Assembly (NCBI GenBank): GCA_041666525.1
Contig: JBAYGT010000009.1
Span: 1-64,000, forward strand
Reading direction: 5' to 3'
Length of the DNA: 64,000 bases
Source: JBAXTZ01 sp041666525
GTDB lineage: Bacteria > Bacillota > Negativicutes > JBAXTZ01
Every line of letters starts with the position of its first letter. Within the stretch, counting starts at the first letter, position 1. Below are positions 7,686 through 16,530 of this stretch, in pieces. Below the pieces are notes generated by a model that was given only the letters and a program-made list of their open reading frames with translations, had not been told where the DNA came from and did no database searches. The translations under genes were made by a program, and so were the position numbers.

Positions 7686-9689
7686 ATGCTTAAAAAATCT
7701 TTTAGCATTCTACAAACGGTCGGAAAATCACTAATGTTGCCCGTTTCCATTTTACCGATAGCCGGTATTTTACTCGGCGTTGGTAATGCGTTGCATTCAC
7801 ACATTCCGGCATTGGCCGGCATTGGTATGCTCATGGAAAACGCTGGTGGCGCGGTCTTCACGCTTATGCCCTTGACCTTCTGCGTCGCTGTTGCGCTTGG
7901 CTTCACCAAGAACGATGGTGTTGCCGCCTTGGCCGCTATCGTTGGTTTCTTTATCATGTTGGCCACGATGTCATCGGTAATTGTTCTGCGCGGTTTAAAT
8001 GCCGCAACTCTTGGTTTCCCGGATGGTTTCCCTACGGTTCTTGGTATGGCCAAGACCATGGACACCGGGGTGTTCGGCGGTATGATCATGGGTCTTGTTG
8101 CTGCAGTTTTGTTCAACAAGTATCATCGCATGGAGTTGCCGCAGTTTTTGGGTTTCTTTGCTGGTAAGCGCTTTGTTCCAATCGTTACTGGTTTAGCAGC
8201 CATCATCCTCGGCACAATATTAACCTATGTATGGGCTCCAGTCCAAATTGGTTTAAACGCATTCTCACTCTGGGCAACTCATGGCAGCCCGACAATGGCT
8301 GTTTTCATTTATGCCGTTGTTGAACGTGCTCTGTTGCCGTTTGGTTTACATCATATCTGGAATGTGCCATGGTTCTTCCAAATCGGTTCCTTCACCGATC
8401 CGGCCGGAACTGTTGTTCATGGCGATATCACCCGCTTCCTGGCTGGTGACAAAACCGCCGGCATTCTTGCCGGGGCTTATTTCTTCAAAATGTTCGGCCT
8501 GCCTGCCGCTGCTATGGCAATCTGGCACTGTGCCAAACCGGAAAATAAAAAAGCTGTCGGCGGTATGATGATCTCCGCGGCTTTGACCTCATTCCTTACC
8601 GGTATCACCGAGCCGATCGAGTTTTCGTTTATGTTCGTGGCTCCGGCGCTGTATGTAGTACACGCACTGCTAGCAGGTGTCTGCCAAGTCGTCGCACGAA
8701 TACTGGAAATTCACTTGGGCACAACCTTCTCACATGGTTTAATTGACTGGTTAGTTCTGTCAAGTTCAAAAGGTGCGGTAAACGCCTGGATGGTTTGGCC
8801 GGCCGGTATCGTAACCGGATTTGTTTACTACGGAGTATTCCGGTTCATGATTCAGGCTTTCAATCTTAAAACTCCTGGTCGTGAAGATAATCAAGACGAT
8901 GATATTTCTGATTCAGTTTCACTGCCTAGTTCGGAAATATCGCACATGATTCTTGATGCACTGGGCGGTGCAGCAAACATTACCAATCTCGACGCCTGCA
9001 TAACCCGTTTGCGGGTATCGGTAAAAAGCATCGCTGCAGTTGACAAGGGTGCTTTGAAGAGCCTCGGCGCTATGGGCGTTTTGGAAGTCGGCGACAGCAT
9101 CCAGGCTATCTATGGTGGCAAGTCGCAGATTTACCAAGCACAAATTCAAGATATCATTAATGGGAAAGGCGCACCACGCGCTGCAGCTACTACTCCAGCC
9201 GCAGCAGTAGTAGCTGCTCCAGCACCAGCTAAAGCATCAGGAGCTATTGGCGATTTTCTGGCGCCGCTTGAAGGAAAAATAATTTCCCTTGAAGAAGTTC
9301 CTGACCAAGTGTTCTCGCAAAAATTCATGGGCGACGGTTTTGCAATTGTTCCGAAATCCGGCGAAGTTGTTTCCCCGGTTGACGGCGTTATTGAAACTTT
9401 CTTCCCAACCAAACACGCTATCGGCATCAAAGCTGATAACGGTACTGAAATTCTTATCCACTTTGGTGTTGATACGGTTAACTTGAATGGTGAAGGCTTC
9501 ACTGCTCACGCTAAACAAGGTGATCGCGTAACTGCCGGACAAAAATTGTTAAGTGTTGACTTGGCAGTAGTTGCTTCAAAAGTTCCGTCGATTATCACAC
9601 CGATAATCATTACCAGCGGGCAAGCTGTTGAAATTGAAAAGAACGTTCAAGTTTCAATCGGCAAGAAATTGAATATCAAATTGACCTAA
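7686..9689 (+). CDS. ptsG: PTS glucose-type transporter, EIICBA fusion
   Basis: This 667-residue inner-membrane permease takes up glucose (or a close hexose such as GlcNAc) while phosphorylating it. The EIIC domain (about 1-390) is strikingly close to enterobacterial PtsG from memory: KSLMLPVSILPIAGILLGVG, HHIWNVPWFFQIG, GITEPIEFSFMFVAP and LKTPGRED. EIIB follows with the phosphorylated Cys at residue 438 (NLDACITRLRVS). An Ala/Pro-rich linker (about 495-520) leads to a C-terminal EIIA domain with the phospho-His at residue 592 (LIHFGVDTVNL). GAGGAGA precedes the ATG. It is monocistronic or followed only by cdd. Glucose is favoured by the PtsG likeness; GlcNAc remains possible given the nag genes elsewhere in the window. 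Confidence 0.93.
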   Translation: MLKKSFSILQTVGKSLMLPVSILPIAGILLGVGNALHSHIPALAGIGMLMENAGGAVFTLMPLTFCVAVALGFTKNDGVAALAAIVGFFIMLATMSSVIVLRGLNAATLGFPDGFPTVLGMAKTMDTGVFGGMIMGLVAAVLFNKYHRMELPQFLGFFAGKRFVPIVTGLAAIILGTILTYVWAPVQIGLNAFSLWATHGSPTMAVFIYAVVERALLPFGLHHIWNVPWFFQIGSFTDPAGTVVHGDITRFLAGDKTAGILAGAYFFKMFGLPAAAMAIWHCAKPENKKAVGGMMISAALTSFLTGITEPIEFSFMFVAPALYVVHALLAGVCQVVARILEIHLGTTFSHGLIDWLVLSSSKGAVNAWMVWPAGIVTGFVYYGVFRFMIQAFNLKTPGREDNQDDDISDSVSLPSSEISHMILDALGGAANITNLDACITRLRVSVKSIAAVDKGALKSLGAMGVLEVGDSIQAIYGGKSQIYQAQIQDIINGKGAPRAAATTPAAAVVAAPAPAKASGAIGDFLAPLEGKIISLEEVPDQVFSQKFMGDGFAIVPKSGEVVSPVDGVIETFFPTKHAIGIKADNGTEILIHFGVDTVNLNGEGFTAHAKQGDRVTAGQKLLSVDLAVVASKVPSIITPIIITSGQAVEIEKNVQVSIGKKLNIKLT

Positions 9690-9702
9690 CAGCTAACTTA
9701 AC

Positions 9703-9739
9703 CAAAAAAGCAGAGCCTCTACGTAATGTAGAGGCTCTG
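9703..9739 (-). terminator. Strong terminator oriented leftwards, between ptsG and cdd
   Basis: The inverted repeat CAGAGCCTCTAC / GTAGAGGCTCTG is followed by CTTTTTT only on the minus strand. On the plus strand it is followed by TCTAACGGAGG, so it is not a good stop for ptsG transcripts. It would stop leftward transcripts leaving cca before they run antisense into ptsG. For plus-strand RNA it is a hairpin just before the cdd ribosome binding site. Confidence 0.7.
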
Positions 9740-9754
9740 TCTAACGGAGGAATT

Positions 9755-10156
9755 ATGACTGAGCAATTATTGAAAGAAATGTTTAATGTTGCCAACAGCG
9801 CCCTGGCCAATGCCTATGTACCTTATTCCAAGTTCCGCGTTGGTGCTGCATTGCTTGGCGAGAGCGGTAAAATTTACAGTGGCTGCAACGTCGAAAACGC
9901 TTCCTACGGATTGTGTAATTGCGGTGAACGAACTGCGATCTTCAAGGCTGTAAGCGAAGGTGAAACCAAGTTTAAAGCCATAGTAGTTGTCGCCGATTGC
10001 CCGCAACCGGTGCCGCCTTGCGGTGCCTGTCGTCAGGTTATTGCGGAATTTCTCATTCCGGAAACCTATTCGTACAACGTCAAAGGCGATTGCCGCAAGC
10101 AAACGCTCGACGAATTGTTGCCGTTCTATTTTTCCGGCGCAGATTTCATAAAATAG
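9755..10156 (+). CDS. cdd: Cytidine deaminase
   Basis: Cytidine deaminase hydrolyses cytidine and deoxycytidine to uridine and deoxyuridine in pyrimidine salvage. The 133-residue product has the homotetrameric class layout: YVPYSKFRVGAALL, then CNVENASYGLCNCGERTA, in which a zinc-binding Cys and the catalytic proton-shuttle Glu form C-G-E, and PCGACRQVIAEF with the other two zinc cysteines. GGAGG precedes the ATG by four bases. It is convergent with cca, the two stops being a few bases apart. Confidence 0.95.
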   Translation: MTEQLLKEMFNVANSALANAYVPYSKFRVGAALLGESGKIYSGCNVENASYGLCNCGERTAIFKAVSEGETKFKAIVVVADCPQPVPPCGACRQVIAEFLIPETYSYNVKGDCRKQTLDELLPFYFSGADFIK

Positions 10157-10160
10157 CCGG

Positions 10161-11588
10161 TCACTGTAACGAGAAGTCTTCTTTACATATTTCTCTCGCC
10201 CGTTTCGCGCGCAAGGCATCGAGGATGTCGGCGCGCGAATTTTTTATTTTCCCCAACTGAATCCGGCGCAGCGTCTCCTGCTGAAACTTTCCAATCTGCG
10301 GGCCAACGCCGATAAATTTAGCAATTACGTTACCGTCCACAGCCAGTTGCTGTACATAAAACGGAATTTCGCTCACGATTTTTTTTACATTTGCTTCAAG
10401 CTTACCTAACGTCGCGTCATACTCGATTATAAAGCCGGATGCCAGACCATCGGCATGGGCCAGCGAAAACAATTGAAACAATCCATACTGCAATTCATAA
10501 ATATCACGAAAACTCTTTGACAACCGCTCAACCCAATGCAGCGCTGCTTCAAACTGCGGTTCGGGCAGATGCATGTGATGCTTAACTAACCAAACTATCG
10601 TCTTCATGTTCTCGTGTGAAACACGCAGCCGCGCCAACACTGCCTGCGCAATTTCCGCGCCGCGTTCGGCATGTCCGTGATCGCAAATTTCGCCGAGCTT
10701 ATTAATCCCCCGAACCCCGGCGCTGCCCTTGGCAATGTCGTGCAGTAATGCCGCCCAGCGTACGATAATATCTTTCGGCGTACGGTCAACGGTACGAACG
10801 ATATGCTCAAAAACATCGTATTTATGAAAGCGCAGATTCTGCACGATCTGTAACGTAGCCGTCAACTCCGGCAATATTGGCACGGTATGTTCTATTCCGT
10901 CTTCATTAATGCGGCAAAATTGTTCCAGCAAACCATACTCGGCCATTATTCTTAACCCCTTGCTCGGCCGGGCACCCAGCAAGGTTTTTTCGATTTCATC
11001 ACGCACCCGCTCTACCGACAACCCGCTCACACGGTCGTGGTTCAAACGAATACCCGCGAGGGTGCCGCTGTCAACAGTGAAATCCAATTGCGCGGCAAAG
11101 CGGGCGGCCCTGAACATTCTTAATGCATCTTCATCGAAGCGGGCACTAGCCGAACCAACAGTTCTAATTACTTTATTCTGCAAATCAACCTGACCGCCGA
11201 AATAGTCGGCAATCTTTCCGGCACCATCCATCGCCATGGCATTAATCGTAAAATCCCGGCGACTCAAATCTTCTTTGATCGGCACCGGAAAAAACACTTC
11301 TTCCGGCCGGTGCGAATCGTCTTTGTAGCGTTCATCACGAAAAGTTGCCACTTCATAATGAACGTGGTCAATAATCAGCTTGATTACCCCAAACTGCGCG
11401 CCGATTTCTATCGTCTTCCAACCACAGTTTTCAGCAATACGGATAACATCTTCCGGCAACGCGTCGGTTGCGATATCAATATCTTTGGGTTCAACTCCCA
11501 AAACAATATCACGGACAGCGCCGCCAACAATTACCGCGCGATAACCGTTCACTTCCAAGGCCAATATAATTCTTTGCGCCCGGTCCAT
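10161..11588 (-). CDS. cca: CCA tRNA nucleotidyltransferase with HD domain
   Basis: The enzyme adds or repairs the 3' CCA end of tRNAs. The 475-residue product has the class II nucleotidyltransferase head: GGAVRDIVLGVEPKDIDIAT, with the catalytic D-x-D in KDIDIAT, RRDFTINAMAMDG, and the nucleotide-specificity region SARFDEDALRMFRAARFAAQ. A C-terminal HD phosphohydrolase-like domain is marked by LLHDIAKG and HGHAERGAEIA. The ATG at 11588 is preferred (AAGAGG six bases before) over a GTG two codons upstream. It has its own promoter in the gap behind the aldolase terminator. Confidence 0.93.
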   Translation of the reverse strand: MDRAQRIILALEVNGYRAVIVGGAVRDIVLGVEPKDIDIATDALPEDVIRIAENCGWKTIEIGAQFGVIKLIIDHVHYEVATFRDERYKDDSHRPEEVFFPVPIKEDLSRRDFTINAMAMDGAGKIADYFGGQVDLQNKVIRTVGSASARFDEDALRMFRAARFAAQLDFTVDSGTLAGIRLNHDRVSGLSVERVRDEIEKTLLGARPSKGLRIMAEYGLLEQFCRINEDGIEHTVPILPELTATLQIVQNLRFHKYDVFEHIVRTVDRTPKDIIVRWAALLHDIAKGSAGVRGINKLGEICDHGHAERGAEIAQAVLARLRVSHENMKTIVWLVKHHMHLPEPQFEAALHWVERLSKSFRDIYELQYGLFQLFSLAHADGLASGFIIEYDATLGKLEANVKKIVSEIPFYVQQLAVDGNVIAKFIGVGPQIGKFQQETLRRIQLGKIKNSRADILDALRAKRAREICKEDFSLQ

Positions 11589-11621
11589 AAGCACCTCTTA
11601 TTAACCCTGCATTTTAATTTG

Positions 11622-11650
11622 ATTATAGAACCAAAAAATTCGGGATGCAA
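11622..11650 (-). promoter_or_regulatory. Promoter of cca
   Basis: TTGCAT (11650-11645) and TATAAT (11627-11622) are 17 bases apart on the minus strand, 34 bases upstream of the cca ATG. The -35 hexamer abuts the T-tract of the preceding terminator. Confidence 0.75.
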
Positions 11651-11651
11651 C

Positions 11652-11674
11652 AAAAAAAAGCCCCGAAGGGCTTA
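11652..11674 (-). terminator. Terminator of the aldolase / glycyl radical enzyme operon
   Basis: On the minus strand AAGCCC-TTCG-GGGCTT, a short stem capped by the stable UUCG tetraloop, is followed by eight T residues. It lies three bases after the aldolase stop codon. Confidence 0.9.
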
Positions 11675-11676
11675 TT

Positions 11677-12348
11677 TTATAGCAATGAAATTTTACCATA
11701 AAGGCTATTCCAGTCGCTATTGAATTGTTCGACACTACTGTCAGTCAACGGATGCCGAAGTATCTGGCACAGCACCTCGTAGCCGACGGTCACCAATTGC
11801 ACTCCGTCACGGGCAGTTTGCTGTACTTGCTGAGCGTTCTTGAAAGACGCGCCGAGAACACGACAATTCAAATCGTAACGGCGGTAACAATCCGCAATTT
11901 CCTTTGCAGTATTATTGCCGTTGCCACCCATATTATCAATGCGGTTAATATATGGCGCGGCATAACTTGCTCCGGCCATTGCTGCGAGTAACGCCTGCTG
12001 CTCGGTGTAAATCGCCGTTGCCGTAATTTTCATGTTCTTTTGACTGAGCACGCGCATGGCTTTCAACCCCAGCTGAGTAACCGGAATTTTTATGTAGATG
12101 TTACCACCAACATTATTATGAATGGCACGAGCTTCGCGTTCCATTTCTTCAATACTGCTTCCCAGTATTTGCACGTGGAGCATTTTTTCCACACCGATTA
12201 TTCCGCGAATTTCGCGCAACAATTCCCAATAGTCGCCGGCTTTTTCTTTGGCGATAATAGTCGGATTAGTTGTAACCCCGCATAGCGGAAAGATATCAAA
12301 CGCCGCTTTGATTTCGTTAATATTGGCTGTGTCGATTAAATATTGCAT
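11677..12348 (-). CDS. fsa: Fructose-6-phosphate aldolase (transaldolase-like)
   Basis: The 223-residue protein is a short transaldolase-family enzyme of the FSA subfamily, which cleaves fructose-6-phosphate to dihydroxyacetone and glyceraldehyde-3-phosphate or runs the reverse aldol addition. Diagnostic segments are LIDTANINEIK, GVTTNPTIIAKE, the Schiff-base Lys in NIYIKIPVT, TATAIYTEQQALLA, APYINRIDNMGGNG and LGASFKN. Length and sequence match E. coli FsaA/FsaB rather than full transaldolases. The association FSA plus glycyl radical enzyme plus activase is the same as the E. coli ybiY-ybiW-fsaA cluster, so all three may act on one substrate. GGAG precedes the ATG. Confidence 0.88.
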   Translation of the reverse strand: MQYLIDTANINEIKAAFDIFPLCGVTTNPTIIAKEKAGDYWELLREIRGIIGVEKMLHVQILGSSIEEMEREARAIHNNVGGNIYIKIPVTQLGLKAMRVLSQKNMKITATAIYTEQQALLAAMAGASYAAPYINRIDNMGGNGNNTAKEIADCYRRYDLNCRVLGASFKNAQQVQQTARDGVQLVTVGYEVLCQILRHPLTDSSVEQFNSDWNSLYGKISLL

Positions 12349-12377
12349 AATAACTCCTGTTTTTTTATTTTTTGCTA

Positions 12378-14789
12378 CTAGAGCTTTTGCTCAGTCCGGG
12401 CAATGATGTCGTCCTGGGTAATTTTGTCGAGCGTTACGAACTGTGCGCAGTATCCGGCTACACGCACAATGATATCGCGATATTTTTCCGGATCACGTTG
12501 TGCCGCTTTAAGCGTTTCCACCGAGATAATATTAAACTGAATATGCCAGCCGCGCAATGCAATAAACGCTTTGATAAAACTGATAAATTTTTCGAACAAC
12601 TGCGGATTATTAACAAATTCCGGCGAAAATTTTTGGTTAAGCAACTGTCCACCGGTAAACAGCAATGTCGGTAGTTTTATTACCGATTTCAAAGCTGAGG
12701 TTGCGCCATTAACATCGCTGCCTTGCGTCGGTGAAACCCCTTCAGCAACCGGTGTCCAGGCTTTTCTGCCATCCGGCGTCGCCGCAGTCACCACGCCCAT
12801 CGGTACGTTAGAAGATATTCCCGAAGTTGATAATCCATAATTACCGCCGATCGGTCCGCGTCCGTGTCTGGTATTAGTGTATTTAGCAATTTCATTTATA
12901 TAGACATTGTATACGTTCAAAGCAATTTCATCAACATACGCCACATCGTTGCCGAATTTTGGCACTTCCAGCAATGCACGCCTGATCTTCATGCCCTCAA
13001 TACCGGAGAAATCGGATTTCAGTGCCGCTTGCACTTGCGCGGCTGTATAGGTTTGGTCTTCGTAAACAACTTTCTTCAGCGCCGCAAAACTGTTGGCGGC
13101 GTTTGCCAAACCGACTTGCAAGCCGGCGATAATATCATATACTGCTCCGCCTTCTTTGGCAGTCTTACCGCGCTTGATACAATCGTCCACCAGCGCCGAA
13201 CAAAATATATCCGGATACTGTTCCAAATGCACATCCGCCAACTTATCCAACGCCACGCTTAACTTGGTATAATAAGCCATATTTTCAGAAAATGCCTGCC
13301 ACAATTCGTTGTAATCACTAAACTCCGGCAAAGTTTTTCCGCTCGCAAACAATATGCTTCCGGTCCGCTCATCAAAACCATTGTTAAGCGTTAATTCTAC
13401 AACTTTGGGAATATTCAAAAAGCTCATGCCGGTACAACGATAACCCCACTTGCCGGGAACGGCTACTTCCACGCAGCCAACCTGCGTATAGTTGTAGGCA
13501 TCCTCGTATTGAACACCTTTATTCAGTAACGCCGGCACAATTATCTCATCGTTGTGCAGCGCCGGCATCCCATAACCTAAAGCGATGACTTCAGCACACA
13601 ACCGTAAAAACCGTTCCGAGCAATAATTATGCACCCGCGCCGAGAGATTTGGCTGAGTTAATTTACACTCAGCCACACTTTCGAGAATCAACATACTTAA
13701 ATCATTGACACCGTCATTATGCAACGAATCCATGCCGCCAATGGTGACGTTCTGATAAGTCGGATAACCAGCGCCGTAACCGGCATGACTAGTCGGGCGG
13801 ATTTTCAATATCGAAAACAATTTTATCCAAAGGCACTGCAATAATTCTTTCGCTTCGTACTGAGTAAGTTTATCCGCCGCAATATCGCGCGCATAATAAC
13901 TATACAAATATTGATCCAATCTGCCTAATGAAGCGGAATGGCCGTTGCTTTCAATTTGAATTACCAAGTGAGCAAACCATACCAGTTGCGTTGCTTCGTG
14001 AAAAGTGCGCGGCGGATTATCGGCTATCCATTCACAATTGGCTGCAATTTGCAGCAGTTCAGCAATTCGAGCATCGTCTTTGGACTGTTTCGCCATTGCG
14101 CGCGCCAGCGCCGCATAACGACCTATAAATCGCTTTGTAGCCAGCATCGTAATGATAATCGACTGCCAAAAAGCTTGCTTGCGTAATGCATCATTTTCAG
14201 CGATATCGAGCCCGGCTAATTCAGCCTCGGTAATTTTGATAATTCCGCCGATACCTAAACGTAATATTTTTTCAAAATCCGGAACAATATGACCGTCACC
14301 GGAGGTCATGTTTCCCTCCCCATGAACAGCTTTTACACCCGATGCCGCACGAATGCTTTCCGGCATTGCAGCGGTGCACTTGTCTTTTAACGTCTTTCCG
14401 CGCCAATATTGACAAATATCCAGCAACTCTTGTTTGTATTCCTCCGGCAAAAAGAAATTATCACCTTGGCGTTGATTGAAATTACCTTTTTCGTTTAACT
14501 CAGTAATTATCCAATCTACAGCATATTCCGGAAAAATCGGCGCAGTGCGTTCATCCTCAGCTTGATTGCCCACAATAAGTTCTTGCGACTTGATGTAGAT
14601 TTTCATGTTATCCAGGACATTGGCAATTGCTTCCGCGCGTTGGATATATAACGGATGTCCTTCAAATTTTTTGTATGCTTCGGTATAGTGGCGCGCGCGT
14701 TCGATACAAACTGCCGGTTTTTTTGACAAAACATTTTCCCGGAGTTCTTTGATTCGCGGATTTTTTAGCAAAAATTTTTCAGTGTTCAT
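12378..14789 (-). CDS. Glycyl radical enzyme, PFL2 / glycerol dehydratase family (YbiW/PflD-like)
   Basis: This 803-residue oxygen-sensitive enzyme uses a protein glycyl radical for radical chemistry. The active-site thiyl Cys is residue 439 in the motif GCVE (Glu 441 is the general base in dehydratase-type members). The radical-bearing Gly is residue 779 in RVAGYCAQFV, about 25 residues from the C-terminus, as expected. The GCVE motif and the lack of PFL1's tandem Cys-Cys put it in the PFL2/dehydratase group, not true pyruvate formate-lyase. The substrate is unknown. Candidates are C-O, C-C or C-N lyase reactions feeding the neighbouring aldolase. It overlaps the activase stop (TAATG) and has GGAGG nine bases upstream. 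Confidence 0.9.
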   Translation of the reverse strand: MNTEKFLLKNPRIKELRENVLSKKPAVCIERARHYTEAYKKFEGHPLYIQRAEAIANVLDNMKIYIKSQELIVGNQAEDERTAPIFPEYAVDWIITELNEKGNFNQRQGDNFFLPEEYKQELLDICQYWRGKTLKDKCTAAMPESIRAASGVKAVHGEGNMTSGDGHIVPDFEKILRLGIGGIIKITEAELAGLDIAENDALRKQAFWQSIIITMLATKRFIGRYAALARAMAKQSKDDARIAELLQIAANCEWIADNPPRTFHEATQLVWFAHLVIQIESNGHSASLGRLDQYLYSYYARDIAADKLTQYEAKELLQCLWIKLFSILKIRPTSHAGYGAGYPTYQNVTIGGMDSLHNDGVNDLSMLILESVAECKLTQPNLSARVHNYCSERFLRLCAEVIALGYGMPALHNDEIIVPALLNKGVQYEDAYNYTQVGCVEVAVPGKWGYRCTGMSFLNIPKVVELTLNNGFDERTGSILFASGKTLPEFSDYNELWQAFSENMAYYTKLSVALDKLADVHLEQYPDIFCSALVDDCIKRGKTAKEGGAVYDIIAGLQVGLANAANSFAALKKVVYEDQTYTAAQVQAALKSDFSGIEGMKIRRALLEVPKFGNDVAYVDEIALNVYNVYINEIAKYTNTRHGRGPIGGNYGLSTSGISSNVPMGVVTAATPDGRKAWTPVAEGVSPTQGSDVNGATSALKSVIKLPTLLFTGGQLLNQKFSPEFVNNPQLFEKFISFIKAFIALRGWHIQFNIISVETLKAAQRDPEKYRDIIVRVAGYCAQFVTLDKITQDDIIARTEQKL

Positions 14790-15616
14790 TAGTTTATTCC
14801 TCCGATAATTGTGTTTATTCCGGCCGCTGTTGTTAATTTGCTGATTTGGTTGACATCGAGGCTAGAATCGCAAACAGTAAACTCGCTATAGTTCTTGTTC
14901 AGCCAATTGTATTTTTCCCGGGCCAACGCATGGTATGGCAAAATATGTAATTCACGCAGGCCTAGAGCTGTCATCAATTCGATTAATTGCCGGATATTTT
15001 CTGCCGTGTCGTTAATACCTGGTATCAATGGTAAGCGGATTATTATCTGAGCGTTGACGGCGCATAACGCCCGTAAATTATCGATAATCGGTTCATTATT
15101 AACTCCGGTTGCCGCATAATGCTTTTCACTGTCGCAGTGCTTGATATCAAATAAAAACAAATCCGTGTATTGTGCTAATTTCAAAAGTTCTTCACGTAAA
15201 CCAAACCCGGAAGTTTCGACAGCAGTGTGAATATAATTACGCTTGCACTGTTTTAAGATTTCTGTTGCTGCTTTGGCGTGCAGCAGAACTTCACCGCCGG
15301 ACAATGTTACTCCGCCGCCGCTGGTTCGGAAGAACATTTCATCTTTGCGAATCTCGCTGACAATTTCCGCGACCGACATTTCCTTGGCAACAACACTCAG
15401 CGCCCCGGTTGGACAGTTGCTAACAGATTTCAGGCAAGGTTCGTTGCACTTAATACAATGTTTTTCAGCAAAATATATTTCATTCGTTGCAGTCTGTGTT
15501 TCCGGATTGGCACACCATTTACAACGAAGCGGGCAGCCCTTAAAGAAAACTACCGTGCGCAGTCCAGGCCCGTCGAACGCGGCACCGCGCTCAATTTGTG
15601 TAACTAACGTTTTCAT
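14789..15616 (-). CDS. Glycyl radical enzyme activating protein (radical SAM)
   Basis: This 275-residue radical SAM enzyme installs the glycyl radical on the enzyme encoded immediately downstream. The SAM-binding [4Fe-4S] cluster motif C-x3-C-x2-C is at Cys28, Cys32 and Cys35 (GCPLRCKWC). An inserted ferredoxin-like segment has only one set of cysteines (CIKCNEPC then NCP), enough for one auxiliary cluster, whereas many PFL2-type activases have two. SGGGVTLSGGEVLLH is the family glycine-rich motif. It is the first gene of the operon, 25 bases from the predicted transcription start region. Confidence 0.93.
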   Translation of the reverse strand: MKTLVTQIERGAAFDGPGLRTVVFFKGCPLRCKWCANPETQTATNEIYFAEKHCIKCNEPCLKSVSNCPTGALSVVAKEMSVAEIVSEIRKDEMFFRTSGGGVTLSGGEVLLHAKAATEILKQCKRNYIHTAVETSGFGLREELLKLAQYTDLFLFDIKHCDSEKHYAATGVNNEPIIDNLRALCAVNAQIIIRLPLIPGINDTAENIRQLIELMTALGLRELHILPYHALAREKYNWLNKNYSEFTVCDSSLDVNQISKLTTAAGINTIIGGIN

Positions 15617-15630
15617 TGTACCTCATTATC

Positions 15631-15650
15631 GTTTGTTATTGTTTGTTATT
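15631..15650. promoter_or_regulatory. Probable operator: perfect tandem 10-mer repeat
   Basis: GTTTGTTATT occurs twice head-to-tail with no spacer. It begins right after the -10 box of the glycyl radical operon promoter, so a bound protein would cover the transcription start. TGTTT-type half sites fit DeoR-family repressors, and the divergent neighbour is one. The link is inferred. Confidence 0.6.
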
Positions 15651-15679
15651 ATTTTATCGCACATTTATATTCTTGTCAA
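15651..15679 (-). promoter_or_regulatory. Promoter of the glycyl radical enzyme operon
   Basis: On the minus strand TTGACA (15679-15674) and TAAAAT (15656-15651) are 17 bases apart, a near-consensus promoter. The predicted start lies within the tandem repeat. Confidence 0.8.
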
Positions 15680-15688
15680 CTTTTTTTC

Positions 15689-15717
15689 TTTTCATTATCC
15701 CTGCAATCGAATAGAAT
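15689..15717 (+). promoter_or_regulatory. Promoter of the DeoR-family regulator
   Basis: TTTTCA (15689-15694) and TAGAAT (15712-15717) are 17 bases apart. Transcription would start near 15724, downstream of the first in-frame ATG (15719). This supports the ATG at 15755 as the translation start. Confidence 0.55.
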
Positions 15718-15754
15718 AATGTTGAACAAATTTACTGATAGGATTATTGAGCAA

Positions 15755-16525
15755 ATGATTTTTACCGAAGAGCGTATCGACGAAATTTTAAACATCCTTG
15801 CGCGTGACGGGAAGGTGTTCGTCAAACAACTGAGCGAACAATTCAACGTAACTGATGATATGATTAGAAAAGACTTGCAAAAGTTGCATAGCGCCGGCAA
15901 ACTTCAGCGAACTTACGGCGGTGCAATCGCCATTGCCCGCGCCACTGTGGATTCTTCACCGTTTTCCAGCCGCTTGATAACAAATTTAGAACAAAAGCGG
16001 CTGATAGCAAAAACAGCTTATTCTCTGATAAACGATTCGGACACAGTATTTATTGATGTTTCCAGCAGCAACTATCTGCTGGCAGAACTTATTGCGCAAA
16101 GCAACCGGCCACTGACAATTGTTACCAATATGTTGAGCATCAATGAATTATTTGTTAACAATTCGCAAACCGGGTTGTTTTTTATTGGCGGCAAGTATCA
16201 CAAAAAAATCGGTGCAACCATCGGCGCGACCGCGATTGCCGCCGCTGGCGAATACTGTTTTGACTGCGCCTTTATCGGTTGCTGCGGATTGGATGCCAAA
16301 GTTGGCGGAGTGTATAACTTCGATCCGGAAGAAGGACACACGAAAATGGCCTTCATGAAGGTCGCCAGGCGCAACTATCTCATCGCCGAGCAAGCAAAAT
16401 TTCAACAAGACGGCGCATTTCGTTACGCTACATTAAAGAATTTTCATGGATTGATAACCGACGCAGCACCAGCGACAAATGTTATCAGCTCGTTAAAAAA
16501 ACATCGACTGGAATTGTTTTACTAA
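15755..16525 (+). CDS. DeoR-family transcriptional regulator
   Basis: This 256-residue repressor-type regulator has an N-terminal winged helix-turn-helix (FTEERIDEILNILARDGK, then VKQLSEQFNVTDDMIRKDLQKL and the wing LQRTYGGA). A C-terminal DeoR sensor domain binds phosphorylated sugars: IAKTAYSLINDSDTVFIDVS, TIVTNM, GGKYHKKIGATIGA, DCAFIGCCGLD. The ATG at 15755 gives the usual family start; the ATG at 15719 would lie upstream of the predicted transcript start. Being divergent from the aldolase/glycyl radical operon, it most likely controls it through the tandem repeat. Confidence 0.88.
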   Translation: MIFTEERIDEILNILARDGKVFVKQLSEQFNVTDDMIRKDLQKLHSAGKLQRTYGGAIAIARATVDSSPFSSRLITNLEQKRLIAKTAYSLINDSDTVFIDVSSSNYLLAELIAQSNRPLTIVTNMLSINELFVNNSQTGLFFIGGKYHKKIGATIGATAIAAAGEYCFDCAFIGCCGLDAKVGGVYNFDPEEGHTKMAFMKVARRNYLIAEQAKFQQDGAFRYATLKNFHGLITDAAPATNVISSLKKHRLELFY

Positions 16526-16530
16526 AACAA

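Noticed and set aside
7646..8119. A 157-codon open frame on the minus strand
   Set aside because: It is the complement of the first part of ptsG, rich in Pro/Thr/Ala from reversed hydrophobic codons, with no ribosome binding site.
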